Below the pieces are notes generated by a model. That model was not told the origin of the DNA and made no database searches. It saw only the letters and a program-made list of their open reading frames with translations. DNA of 64,000 bases from Streptomyces luteolifulvus (GTDB lineage Bacteria > Actinomycetota > Actinomycetes > Streptomycetales > Streptomycetaceae), in assembly GCF_008806595.1 (NCBI RefSeq), contig NZ_VZRB01000026.1, forward strand, positions 1 through 64,000, in the 5' to 3' direction. Position numbers and translations under genes: made by a program. Below are positions 55,377 through 62,870 of the stretch, in pieces. Every line of letters begins with the position of its first letter. Within the stretch, counting starts at the first letter, position 1.

Positions 55377-56504
55377 TCATCGGTCGGTCAGCCGCCCGCT
55401 GATCCACTGAAGCGTCCCGGGGATCTCCCGCCGCCAGGTGTTGAAGTTGTGCCCGCCGCTGTCGAGGACGATCGACGAGATCCGGGTCGGCGTCTTGGCC
55501 TTCACCTGCTCGATGAACCTCAGCGTGTCCCGGTAGTTGGACTCGCCGATCCGGCTGGTGGTGACCAGCAGTGAAGTGTCGGGGGCGGGCATGTGCTTGA
55601 GGTACCAGAACAGGTTCGCGCGGTCCTTCAGCGACTTGTTCCCATGGAAGAGGTCGCCCGTGGTGGGATCGACCGGCGCGTTGTAGTACGCGGACAGGCC
55701 CGCCCCCGCGGCGTACACCTCGGGGTGGTGCAGGGCGAGCTTGAGGGCGCAGTAGCCGCCCGTGGAGTCGCCGATGATGCCCCAGCTGCCGGGCTTCGTG
55801 CCCACCCGGTAGTGGGCGAGCACGGCTTCGGGCAGGTCCTCGGCGAAGAACGACTCGGTCTGCGGCCCGTCCGGGATGTCCACGCACTCCGTGTCCCGCG
55901 GCGGCGCCACCGTCGGCCGCATCATCACCAGGATCATCGGCTGCGCCCGCCCGTCCTTGGCGAGCTCCAGGGCCGTACGCGGGTAGTGCAGCTTGTCCAC
56001 CAGCGCCTGGGCGGTTCCGGGGTAGCCGGTGAGGACGACGGCCGCGGGGAACGTACGCGTGCGGTACTGCGGCTGGAAGTACTCCGGCGGCAGATACACG
56101 TACGCGGGCGTGGCGATGCGGGTCGTACGGCCGACGATGTCGACCTTCTGGATCTGCCCGCCGACCTCGGGCCGCGCGCTGCCCTTCTCCCTCACCCGCC
56201 GCGTCTCGACGACCTGGAGCGGGCCGCCCGACCCGCCGCCCGCCGTGTGGTCGACGACCACGCCCTGGCCGTCCTCCTGCCCGAACAGGTCCGCCCAGGT
56301 GGCGTAGAACCCGAAGGCCTGGTTCGCGGCCAGGCCCACCGACACGAAGATCGCCAGCTGCGTGGCCAGCAGCAGCCCCACCCGGCCGCTGACGGCCCGC
56401 CAGCCGCGCCGAGCCAGCCGTGGCCACAGCCACACCGTACCGACGAACAGCACCAAGGCGAACGAGACCGCCGACGCCAGTGCCGTGTTGCTCGTGAGTC
56501 CCAT
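55377..56504 (-). CDS. Membrane-anchored esterase (alpha/beta hydrolase, Esterase D/antigen-85-like)
   Basis: A 375-aa protein: two or three N-terminal membrane segments (about residues 8-80) and an extracellular alpha/beta hydrolase domain. The nucleophile elbow is GDSTGGYCALK, and a His near the end in SGGHNFNTWRRE completes the triad with an Asp in between (VLDSGG region). Related domains act as esterases or, in mycobacteria, mycolyltransferases; Streptomyces lack mycolic acids, so an esterase on surface lipids or drugs is more likely. ATG 56504 (MGLTSNTA) is chosen; the frame extends to 56543. Confidence 0.87.
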   Translation of the reverse strand: MGLTSNTALASAVSFALVLFVGTVWLWPRLARRGWRAVSGRVGLLLATQLAIFVSVGLAANQAFGFYATWADLFGQEDGQGVVVDHTAGGGSGGPLQVVETRRVREKGSARPEVGGQIQKVDIVGRTTRIATPAYVYLPPEYFQPQYRTRTFPAAVVLTGYPGTAQALVDKLHYPRTALELAKDGRAQPMILVMMRPTVAPPRDTECVDIPDGPQTESFFAEDLPEAVLAHYRVGTKPGSWGIIGDSTGGYCALKLALHHPEVYAAGAGLSAYYNAPVDPTTGDLFHGNKSLKDRANLFWYLKHMPAPDTSLLVTTSRIGESNYRDTLRFIEQVKAKTPTRISSIVLDSGGHNFNTWRREIPGTLQWISGRLTDR

Positions 56505-56642
56505 GGGCTGCTTCCCGCCTGCGCTTTCCGCCCGGCCCCTCACTCCTTCGCGAGGGCTTGTCCGGGACTTTCCTCGGCCTTTGAACCGGCTTTGAGGAGA
56601 GGAGTGAACCTCTCCCCCCGAGACACCGTCCTAGAGGGCGCA

Positions 56643-58547
56643 ATGTCGCCGGATGCCCGAATCGGCACCGGATCCAAGGTCTCTCGCAACCAGTGGGATG
56701 CGATGTCTGTCAGGACAGATGAGGAAATGTCGGTCGAGGTTCCGAAACGATCACACCCCCTGCAGCGCGTCCTGCGTGGCCCGCGCCCCGAAGCGGTGCC
56801 CGCCCTCGTAGCCAGGGCCAGTGCCCTGGTCGGGCTCCTGGACATCGCCGCCGGCGTCTTCCCCCGCTTCCGGCACAGCCGTATGCACACCCTCGCCGAG
56901 GTGCTGCCCGGCGCGCTCGGCCCGTTCGCGGCCGCGCTCTCGCTCAGCGCCGGCGTGCTGCTGCTCCTGCTCGCCCACGGCCTGCGGCGCCGCAAGCGCC
57001 GGGCGTGGCGCGCGGCCGTGGCGCTGCTGCCGGCCGGCGCGATGGCGCAGTTCACCTACCGCCACTCCGTCCTCGGAGTGGTCATCTCGCTCCTGCTGCT
57101 CGCACCGCTGCTGCGGCACCGCGACCAGTTCCGGGCCCTGCCCGATCCGCGCAGCCGGTGGCGCGCGCTCGCCAACTTCGTCCTCATGGGCGCCGGTTCC
57201 CTCGTGCTCGGGCTGATCATCGTCAGCGTCCACCCGAAACGCATGGTCGGCGACCCCAGCCTGGCCGATCGCATCAGCCACGTCCTCTACGGCCTGTTCG
57301 GCTTCGAGGGTCCCGTCGACTACCAGGGCAACACCTCCTGGACGGTCGCCTTTTCCCTGGGCGCCCTCGGCCTGCTCACCGCGGTCACCACGATCTACTT
57401 CGCCTTCCGCCCCGAACACCCGGCCGCGCACTTGACGGAGGAGGACGAGGCCCGGCTGCGCGCCCTGCTGGACAAGCACGGCGGCCGCGACTCCCTCGGC
57501 CACTTCGCGCTGCGCCGCGACAAGGCCGTCGTCTTCTCGCCCAGCGGCAAGGCGGCGGTGACCTACCGGGTCGTGTCCGGCGTCATGCTCGCCAGCGGCG
57601 ACCCCATCGGCGACGTCGAGGCCTGGCCCGGCGCCATCGAGCGCTTCATGGACGAGGCCCACGCCCACTCCTGGACCCCAGCCGTCATGGGCTGCTCCGA
57701 GACCGGCGGCGAGGTGTGGACCCGCGAGACCGGCCTGGACGCCCTCGAACTGGGCGACGAGGCGGTGGTGGACGTCGCGGATTTCTCACTCGCCGGCCGC
57801 GCGATGCGCAACGTGCGCCAGATGGTCAAGCGCATCGAGCGTGCCGGTTACGAAACCCGCGTACGGCGCGTCCGTGACCTCGGCGAGGCCGAGCTGGAGC
57901 GGATCCGCCGTGCCGCCGACGACTGGCGCGGCACCGACACCGAGCGCGGTTTCTCCATGGCGCTGGGCCGCATCGGCGACCCCGCCGACGGCGACTGCCT
58001 CATCGCCACCGCCCACAAGGCAGACGGCGAGCCGGGCCCGTACGGCGACCTCAAGGCGATCCTGCACTTCGTGCCGTGGGGCACGGACGGTGCCTCCCTG
58101 GACCTGATGCGCCGCGACCGCTCGGCCGACCCCGGCATGAACGAACTGCTCATCGTGGCGGCCCTCCAGGCGGCCCCGCGCCTCGGCGTCACCCGCGTCT
58201 CGCTCAACTTCGCCATGTTCCGCGCGGCGCTCGCGCGGGGGGAGAAGATCGGCGCGGGCCCGGTGCTGCGCGCCTGGCGCGGGCTGCTGGTCTTCCTCTC
58301 CCGCTGGTTCCAGATCGAGTCGCTGTACAAGTTCAACGCGAAGTTCCGGCCCCGCTGGGAGCCCCGCTTCGTCGTCTACCGCGCCTCGGGCGACCTGCCC
58401 CGCATCGGCCTGGCCGCGATGCAGGCGGAGGGCTTCGTCAACGTCGCCCTCCCGCTGCCGCGCTTCCTGCGCCGCCACAGGACGGCCCCACGCGCGTGCA
58501 CCCACGCCGTCGCGGAACAGGACATCCGGGACATCCGCGCGGCCTGA
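56643..58547 (+). CDS. MprF-like phosphatidylglycerol aminoacyltransferase (DUF2156)
   Basis: A 634-aa integral membrane protein. Several membrane segments lie between about residues 50 and 260, followed by a cytoplasmic DUF2156 domain of GNAT-like fold (about 280-610, with FALRRDKAVVFSPSGKAAVT, GDPIGDVEAWPGAIERFM and ESLYKFNAKFRPRWEPRF). MprF-type enzymes transfer an amino acid from tRNA to membrane phosphatidylglycerol, lowering the negative charge and giving resistance to cationic peptides. ATG 56643 follows GAGGG; later starts at 56703 and 56727 are possible. It is divergent from the esterase. Its last codons are partly duplicated just downstream. Confidence 0.88.
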   Translation: MSPDARIGTGSKVSRNQWDAMSVRTDEEMSVEVPKRSHPLQRVLRGPRPEAVPALVARASALVGLLDIAAGVFPRFRHSRMHTLAEVLPGALGPFAAALSLSAGVLLLLLAHGLRRRKRRAWRAAVALLPAGAMAQFTYRHSVLGVVISLLLLAPLLRHRDQFRALPDPRSRWRALANFVLMGAGSLVLGLIIVSVHPKRMVGDPSLADRISHVLYGLFGFEGPVDYQGNTSWTVAFSLGALGLLTAVTTIYFAFRPEHPAAHLTEEDEARLRALLDKHGGRDSLGHFALRRDKAVVFSPSGKAAVTYRVVSGVMLASGDPIGDVEAWPGAIERFMDEAHAHSWTPAVMGCSETGGEVWTRETGLDALELGDEAVVDVADFSLAGRAMRNVRQMVKRIERAGYETRVRRVRDLGEAELERIRRAADDWRGTDTERGFSMALGRIGDPADGDCLIATAHKADGEPGPYGDLKAILHFVPWGTDGASLDLMRRDRSADPGMNELLIVAALQAAPRLGVTRVSLNFAMFRAALARGEKIGAGPVLRAWRGLLVFLSRWFQIESLYKFNAKFRPRWEPRFVVYRASGDLPRIGLAAMQAEGFVNVALPLPRFLRRHRTAPRACTHAVAEQDIRDIRAA

Positions 58548-58830
58548 CCCTGACAGGCGATCGCCACGCAGGCAGGCAGGCATTGACGACAGGGCCCGGC
58601 CCGAGCGCCTCCGCTCGGGCCGCAAGATGCGGCAGCTTGCCCGACCCTGCCCGGGACCTCGCACCGCCGCAAGGCCGCCCCGCGCGCGTGCACCCACGCC
58701 GTCGCGGAACGCGATACCAGCGAGGCCTGACCCGGCCCGAGCCGGGGCCCGCCCCAGGCGCCGCCAGGCAGGCGGGCATGTGACGACAGGGCCCGACCCA
58801 AAGGCGTCCGCTCGGGCCGTACGAAGCGGC
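58480..58830 (+). repeat. Decayed direct duplication of the mprF-like gene 3' end and its terminator
   Basis: A block with GTGCACCCACGCCGTCGCGG occurs at 58496 and again at 58688 (192 bp apart), and GACGACAGGGCCCG occurs at 58585 and 58782 (197 bp apart). The first copy contains the last codons of the mprF-like gene and its hairpin; the second has drifted and is non-coding. The small change in spacing shows indels since duplication. Confidence 0.75.
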
Positions 58831-58928
58831 GGCACCCGAGCCGTGGCCCCGCCCCTCCTGCAGGGGCCCCTGCTCGGGCCGCTGGACGGGTGGGCTTGCC
58901 CGGGGCGCCCGGGGCCTACGCTGAACAT
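58548..58928. other. Gene-free gap before folP
   Basis: 380 bp without a coding sequence. It holds the terminator, the second copy of the duplicated block and, near its right end, the folP promoter with TACGCT (58917-58922), whose spacing implies that transcription starts at the folP ATG. Confidence 0.6.
58597..58622 (+). terminator. Terminator after the MprF-like gene
   Basis: CGGCCCGAGCG (58597-58607) and CGCTCGGGCCG (58612-58622) form a perfect 11-bp stem with a 4-nt CCTC loop, about 50 bp after the stop. The equivalent left arm in the second copy of the duplication has degenerated. Confidence 0.75.
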
Positions 58929-59828
58929 ATGAGCAAGCAGAGCGGACGCGGGCGCGTCGCGGGCCTTCCTGAGTGGGACCGCTGCGCGGTCATGGGAGTC
59001 GTGAACGTGACCCCCGATTCCTTCTCCGACGGCGGCCGCTGGTTCGACACGACGGCCGCCGTCAAGCACGGCCTCGCCCTCGTCAGCGAGGGCGCGGACC
59101 TGGTCGACGTCGGCGGCGAGTCCACCCGGCCGGGCGCCACCCGCGTCGACGAGGCCGAGGAACTCAAGCGGGTCATTCCCGTCGTCCGCGGCCTCGCCTC
59201 CGAAGGCGTCTCCGTCTCCGTCGACACCATGCGCGCCTCCGTCGCCGAAAAGGCCCTCGCCGCCGGCGCCGCCCTCGTCAACGACGTCAGCGGCGGCCTC
59301 GCCGACCCCGCGATGATCAGCGTCGTCGCCCAGAGCGGCGCACCCTTCGTCGTCATGCACTGGCGCGGCTTCCTGGACGGCGGCGCCATCAAGGGCGTGT
59401 ACGACGACGTCGTCACCGAAGTCGTCGAGGAACTGCATGCGCGCGTGGAGGCCGTGCTGGCCGGCGGCATCGCCCCCGACCGTGTCGTCGTCGACCCCGG
59501 CCTCGGCTTCTCCAAGGACGCCGAACACGACCTCGCCCTGCTCGCCCACCTCGACCGCCTGCTCGTCCTCGGCCATCCGCTGCTCGTGGCCGCCTCCCGC
59601 AAACGGTTCCTCGGCCGCGTACTCGCCGGACCGCAGGGCGCACCCCCGCCCGCGCGCGAGCGCGACGCCGCCACGGCCGCCGTGTCCGCACTAGCAGCGC
59701 ACGCCGGCGCATGGGCCGTACGCGTACACGAGGTGCGTGCCACCGCGGACGCGGTACGCGTCGCACGCGCCGTCGAGGGAGCGCGCGCAGAGAGAAACGC
59801 TCCGGACTCGCCCGAAGGAGCCCGGTGA
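58929..59828 (+). CDS. folP: Dihydropteroate synthase
   Basis: Joins p-aminobenzoate to the pterin pyrophosphate in folate synthesis; the target of sulfonamides. The 299-aa protein has the two family signatures MGVVNVTPDSFSDGG and GADLVDVGGESTRPGA, the KRFLGR-like substrate loop SRKRFLGRVL and VVDPGLGFSKD. ATG 58929 lies six bases after TACGCT and has no ribosome site, suggesting a leaderless mRNA. Its stop overlaps the start of the NTF2-like gene (GTGA), the next gene of the folate operon. Confidence 0.97.
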   Translation: MSKQSGRGRVAGLPEWDRCAVMGVVNVTPDSFSDGGRWFDTTAAVKHGLALVSEGADLVDVGGESTRPGATRVDEAEELKRVIPVVRGLASEGVSVSVDTMRASVAEKALAAGAALVNDVSGGLADPAMISVVAQSGAPFVVMHWRGFLDGGAIKGVYDDVVTEVVEELHARVEAVLAGGIAPDRVVVDPGLGFSKDAEHDLALLAHLDRLLVLGHPLLVAASRKRFLGRVLAGPQGAPPPARERDAATAAVSALAAHAGAWAVRVHEVRATADAVRVARAVEGARAERNAPDSPEGAR

Positions 59829-60328
59829 GCGCCCCCCACACCGATGTCGAAGAGGTGGAACTCGCCAACACCGCCTTCTACGAGGCGATGGAACGCGGCG
59901 ACTTCGAAGAGCTGACCTCCCTCTGGCTGACCCCGTCCGACCTGGGCATCGACGAGGAGTACCACGACCCGGCCGACGCCGGGGTGATCTCCTGCGTGCA
60001 CCCCGGCTGGCCCGTGCTCACCGGCCGCGGCGACGTCCTGAGGTCGTATGCGCTGATCATGGCGAACACCGACTACATCCAGTTCTTCCTCACCGATGTG
60101 CATGTCTCCGTCACCGGCGACACCGCCCTGGTCACCTGCACCGAGAACATCCTCAGCGGCGGCCCCGCACCCGAGGGCGGCGAGGAACTCGGACCGCTCG
60201 TCGGCCAGCTGGTGGTCGCCACGAACGTGTTCCGCCGCACATCCGACGGCTGGAAGCTCTGGTCGCACCACGCCTCCCCCGTTCTGGCCGAAAACGACGA
60301 GGACGAGAACGACGACTCCCCCTCCTGA
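59825..60328 (+). CDS. NTF2-like (SnoaL-type) small protein in the folate operon
   Basis: A 167-aa protein with a cystatin-like NTF2 fold: VELANTAFYEAMERGDFEELTSLW, then a ...VTGDTALVTCTENIL strand pair and FRRTSDGWKLWSHHAS near the end. Such domains bind or convert small molecules. A conserved place between folP and folB suggests a link to pterin metabolism, but no reaction can be named. The GTG at 59825 overlaps the folP stop. The acidic C-terminal tail is low complexity. About 280 bp separate it from folB. Confidence 0.82.
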   Translation: MSAPHTDVEEVELANTAFYEAMERGDFEELTSLWLTPSDLGIDEEYHDPADAGVISCVHPGWPVLTGRGDVLRSYALIMANTDYIQFFLTDVHVSVTGDTALVTCTENILSGGPAPEGGEELGPLVGQLVVATNVFRRTSDGWKLWSHHASPVLAENDEDENDDSPS

Positions 60329-60609
60329 GTGGGTAGGCGCGCCGTACGGGCACCCGGCGGACCGCCGGAGCCCGCCCGCAAGGACCAAGAAGTGGTTGGA
60401 ATCACGGAAGCAGGGGTAAGGGCGGCTACCAGCCCGTGAGCCACCGGATTCCCCAGGGGAAACGCACGGTGAAAACTCCTGGGACCGGCTCGGGCCGCGC
60501 CCCCGTGGCCCGACCCTGTCAGTGCCCGCAGGTAGATTCGTTCGAGGCCGGTGTGCCGCCCGCACACGGCAGTGACCGGCCGACACCGACGATTGCAGGA
60601 GTGATTCGC
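60329..60609 (+). other. Intergenic stretch between the NTF2-like gene and folB
   Basis: 281 bp with no gene I can support. It contains AGTGGTTGGAATCACGGAAG near 60391 and a purine-rich CCCCAGGGGAAAC. A separate promoter for folB may lie here, but no clear -10/-35 pair was found. Confidence 0.4.
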
Positions 60610-60969
60610 GTGGATCGTGTCGCGCTGCGCGGCCTGAAGGCCCATGGGCACCACGGGGTGTTCCCGCAGGAACGCGAGGAGGGGCAGACCTTCGTCGTGG
60701 ACCTCGTCCTCGGCCTGGACACCCGACCGGCCGCGGCCGACGACGACCTGGCGAAAACCGTGCACTACGGCATCGTGGCCGAGGAGGTCGTGGCCGTCGT
60801 CGAGGGCGAGCCCGTCAACCTCATCGAGACGCTCGCCGAGCGCATCGCCCAGGCCTGTCTGAAGCACGAAGGGGTAAAGGAGGCCGAGGTCACCGTCCAC
60901 AAACCGGACGCCCCGATCACCGTCCCCTTCGACGACGTGACCGTCACCATCACCCGGAGCCGAGTATGA
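60610..60969 (+). CDS. folB: Dihydroneopterin aldolase
   Basis: Converts 7,8-dihydroneopterin to 6-hydroxymethyl-dihydropterin. The 119-aa protein starts MDRVALRGLKAHGHHGVFPQ and has the catalytic-site residues of the family (Glu in REEGQTFVVDL, Lys in VTVHKPDAPI), with YGIVAEEV between. GTG 60610 is chosen because AGGAG lies 8 bases upstream; the GTG at 60601 falls in that ribosome site. Its stop overlaps the folK ATG (60966-60969). Confidence 0.96.
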   Translation: MDRVALRGLKAHGHHGVFPQEREEGQTFVVDLVLGLDTRPAAADDDLAKTVHYGIVAEEVVAVVEGEPVNLIETLAERIAQACLKHEGVKEAEVTVHKPDAPITVPFDDVTVTITRSRV

Positions 60970-61577
60970 CCGCGTCCTTCACCGAGGGTCACAGCGACCC
61001 GACCGTACAGCCGGTACCCGCCTCCGTCGTGCAGCAGGTGGACGCCGCGGACACGACGCTCCACAACCCCAAACGGGCCGTCATCTCCCTCGGCTCCAAC
61101 CTCGGCAACCGCCTGGAGAACCTCCAGGGAGCCGTCGACGCGCTGGAGGACACCCCGGGCGTGCGCATCAAGGCCGTCTCGCCCGTGTACGAGACGGAGC
61201 CGTGGGGCGTCGAGCCCGGCAGCCAGCCGTCGTACTACAACGCCGTGGTGATCCTGAAGACCACCCTCCCCCCGTCCTCCCTCCTGGAGCGGGCCCACGC
61301 CGTCGAGGAGGCCTTCAACCGCGTCCGGGACGAGCGCTGGGGCCCGCGCACCCTCGACGTCGACATCGTCGCGTACGCCGATGTCGTCACCGACGACCCG
61401 CATCTCACGCTCCCCCACCCGCGCGCCCACGAACGCGCCTTCGTCCTCGCCCCCTGGCACGACGTGGAACCGGAGGCCCAACTGCCCGGCCGCGGCCCGG
61501 TCGCCGCCCTCCTCGGCACCGTCACCCGCGACGGCGTCGAGCCCCGCCACGACCTGGAACTCCGGCTGCCTGAATAG
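60966..61577 (+). CDS. folK: 6-hydroxymethyl-7,8-dihydropterin pyrophosphokinase
   Basis: Transfers pyrophosphate from ATP to the pterin, giving the substrate of FolP. The 203-aa protein has an extra N-terminal region (about residues 1-35) before the conserved VISLGSNLGNRLENL start, then VYETEPWG, a substrate loop and the signature RWGPRTLDVDIV, and LPHPRAHERAFVL near the end. It is longer than the usual 160 residues because of the extension. ATG 60966 overlaps folB. Confidence 0.96.
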   Translation: MTASFTEGHSDPTVQPVPASVVQQVDAADTTLHNPKRAVISLGSNLGNRLENLQGAVDALEDTPGVRIKAVSPVYETEPWGVEPGSQPSYYNAVVILKTTLPPSSLLERAHAVEEAFNRVRDERWGPRTLDVDIVAYADVVTDDPHLTLPHPRAHERAFVLAPWHDVEPEAQLPGRGPVAALLGTVTRDGVEPRHDLELRLPE

Positions 61578-61638
61578 TCGTTAAGGTCAAGACGACCGAC
61601 CACGGTCCGTGGGGACCCGGGGGAATCGAAGGGACACC

Positions 61639-62124
61639 GTGAGAGAGCTGCGTATCAGGGTGCTGGCCGGCGTCTTCCTCGTCGCCGGGATCCTGTCCTG
61701 GGCGGGCGCCCGCCTCTGGAACTCGATCGGGACCCTCCCCAGCGTCCCCCTGGCCGCACCCATCGTCCTCGCGGTGATCGCCGTCGTCCTCCTGGCCACC
61801 GCGCTCTCGCTGCGCGCCCGCCTCAAGGCACAGCGCGAGCGCCGCCCGGGGGCGAAGGGAGTCGACCCGCTGATGGCGGCTCGCGCGGTCGTCTTCGGGC
61901 AGGCCAGCGCCCTGGTCGCCGCCCTCGTCGCCGGCATGTACGGCGGCACGGGCGTCTTCCTCCTGGAGTCCCTCGACATCCCCGCCCGCCGCGACCAGGC
62001 CATCTACGCCGGCTTCGCGGTCCTGGCAGGCATCGGCGTCATAGCGGCGGCCATCTTCCTGGAGCGCGTCTGCAAACTCCCCGAGGACGACGACCGGAAC
62101 ACGGGGGCCGCGTCGACGGCGTGA
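61639..62124 (+). CDS. DUF3180 membrane protein
   Basis: A 161-aa integral membrane protein with four hydrophobic segments (two in the first 60 residues and two after about 90). It matches the DUF3180 family, conserved next to folate genes in actinobacteria but without a known function. GTG 61639 follows AAGGGA; the frame opens to 61609. It follows folK by 61 bp on the same strand and is probably the last gene of the operon. Confidence 0.85.
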   Translation: MRELRIRVLAGVFLVAGILSWAGARLWNSIGTLPSVPLAAPIVLAVIAVVLLATALSLRARLKAQRERRPGAKGVDPLMAARAVVFGQASALVAALVAGMYGGTGVFLLESLDIPARRDQAIYAGFAVLAGIGVIAAAIFLERVCKLPEDDDRNTGAASTA

Positions 62125-62136
62125 CCCGCCGGAGCG

Positions 62137-62742
62137 TCAGCGGGCCATGATGAGGCTCATCGCCTCGTTGCGGGTCGTCATGTCCCGCAGCTGCCCGCGC
62201 ACGGCGGACGTGATGGTCTTGGCGCCGGGCTTGCGGATGCCGCGCATCGACATGCACATGTGCTCGCACTCGATGACGACGATGACACCACGAGGCTCCA
62301 GGATCTCCATCAGGGAGTCCGCGATCTGCGTGGTGAGTCGTTCCTGCACCTGCGGCCGGCGGGCGTAGACGTCCACGAGACGGGCCAGCTTGGACAACCC
62401 CGTGATCTTTCCGGTAGTGGCCGGAATGTATCCGACGTGCGCGACGCCCCGGAACGGCACCAGATGATGTTCACAGGTCGAGTACACCTCGATGTCCTTC
62501 ACGAGCACCATCTCGTCGTGCCCCAGGTCGAACGTCGTGGTCAGCACGTCCTCGGGCTTCTGCCACAGCCCCGCGAATATCTCCTTGTACGCCCGAGCGA
62601 CCCGCCCCGGCGTCTCCCTGAGACCCTCCCGGTCGGGGTCCTCTCCGACCGCGATCAGCAGTTCGCGTACGGCGTTCTCGGCGCGCTTCTCGTCGAACTC
62701 GCCGATGGTGCCCTCGCCGTCCAGCGTCACGGGGTCGGTCAT
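62137..62742 (-). CDS. folE: GTP cyclohydrolase I
   Basis: Makes dihydroneopterin triphosphate from GTP, the first step of folate synthesis. The 201-aa protein has the zinc-site segment [28 protein letters not shown] and the late [12 protein letters not shown], all conserved. ATG 62742 follows GAGGCACCAC; an upstream ATG (62787) gives only MHACMHARH residues encoded by a tetranucleotide repeat. It lies downstream of ftsH on the same strand but is separated by a terminator hairpin, so it may use its own promoter in the 128-bp gap. Confidence 0.97.
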   Translation of the reverse strand: MTDPVTLDGEGTIGEFDEKRAENAVRELLIAVGEDPDREGLRETPGRVARAYKEIFAGLWQKPEDVLTTTFDLGHDEMVLVKDIEVYSTCEHHLVPFRGVAHVGYIPATTGKITGLSKLARLVDVYARRPQVQERLTTQIADSLMEILEPRGVIVVIECEHMCMSMRGIRKPGAKTITSAVRGQLRDMTTRNEAMSLIMAR

Positions 62743-62767
62743 GTGGTGCCTCGTTCCTGTGTGTCTC

Positions 62768-62789
62768 GCATGCATGCATGCATGCATGC
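62768..62789. repeat. GCAT tetranucleotide microsatellite upstream of folE
   Basis: Five and a half perfect GCAT units in a row (22 bp), 26 bp upstream of the folE start, next to the ftsH terminator. The unit is its own complement after rotation. Repeats of this sort can change length by slippage. Confidence 0.85.
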
Positions 62790-62792
62790 GGA

Positions 62793-62834
62793 AATGCCGC
62801 GCCCCCCAGGCTAGAACCTGGGGGGCGCGGCATT
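62793..62834 (-). terminator. Terminator after ftsH
   Basis: An 18-bp perfect stem (62793-62810 with 62817-62834) with a 6-nt CTAGAA loop, 37 bp after the ftsH stop and upstream of folE. It ends in ATT on the minus strand. Confidence 0.85.
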
Positions 62835-62870
62835 CATTCCGGGCCGGGTGAGGTCACGGTGCCTGAGACG

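Noticed and set aside
58548-58928. Small genes in the folP upstream gap
   Set aside because: Frames found there are derived from the duplicated mprF-like tail and antisense sequence, with no start signals or conserved residues.
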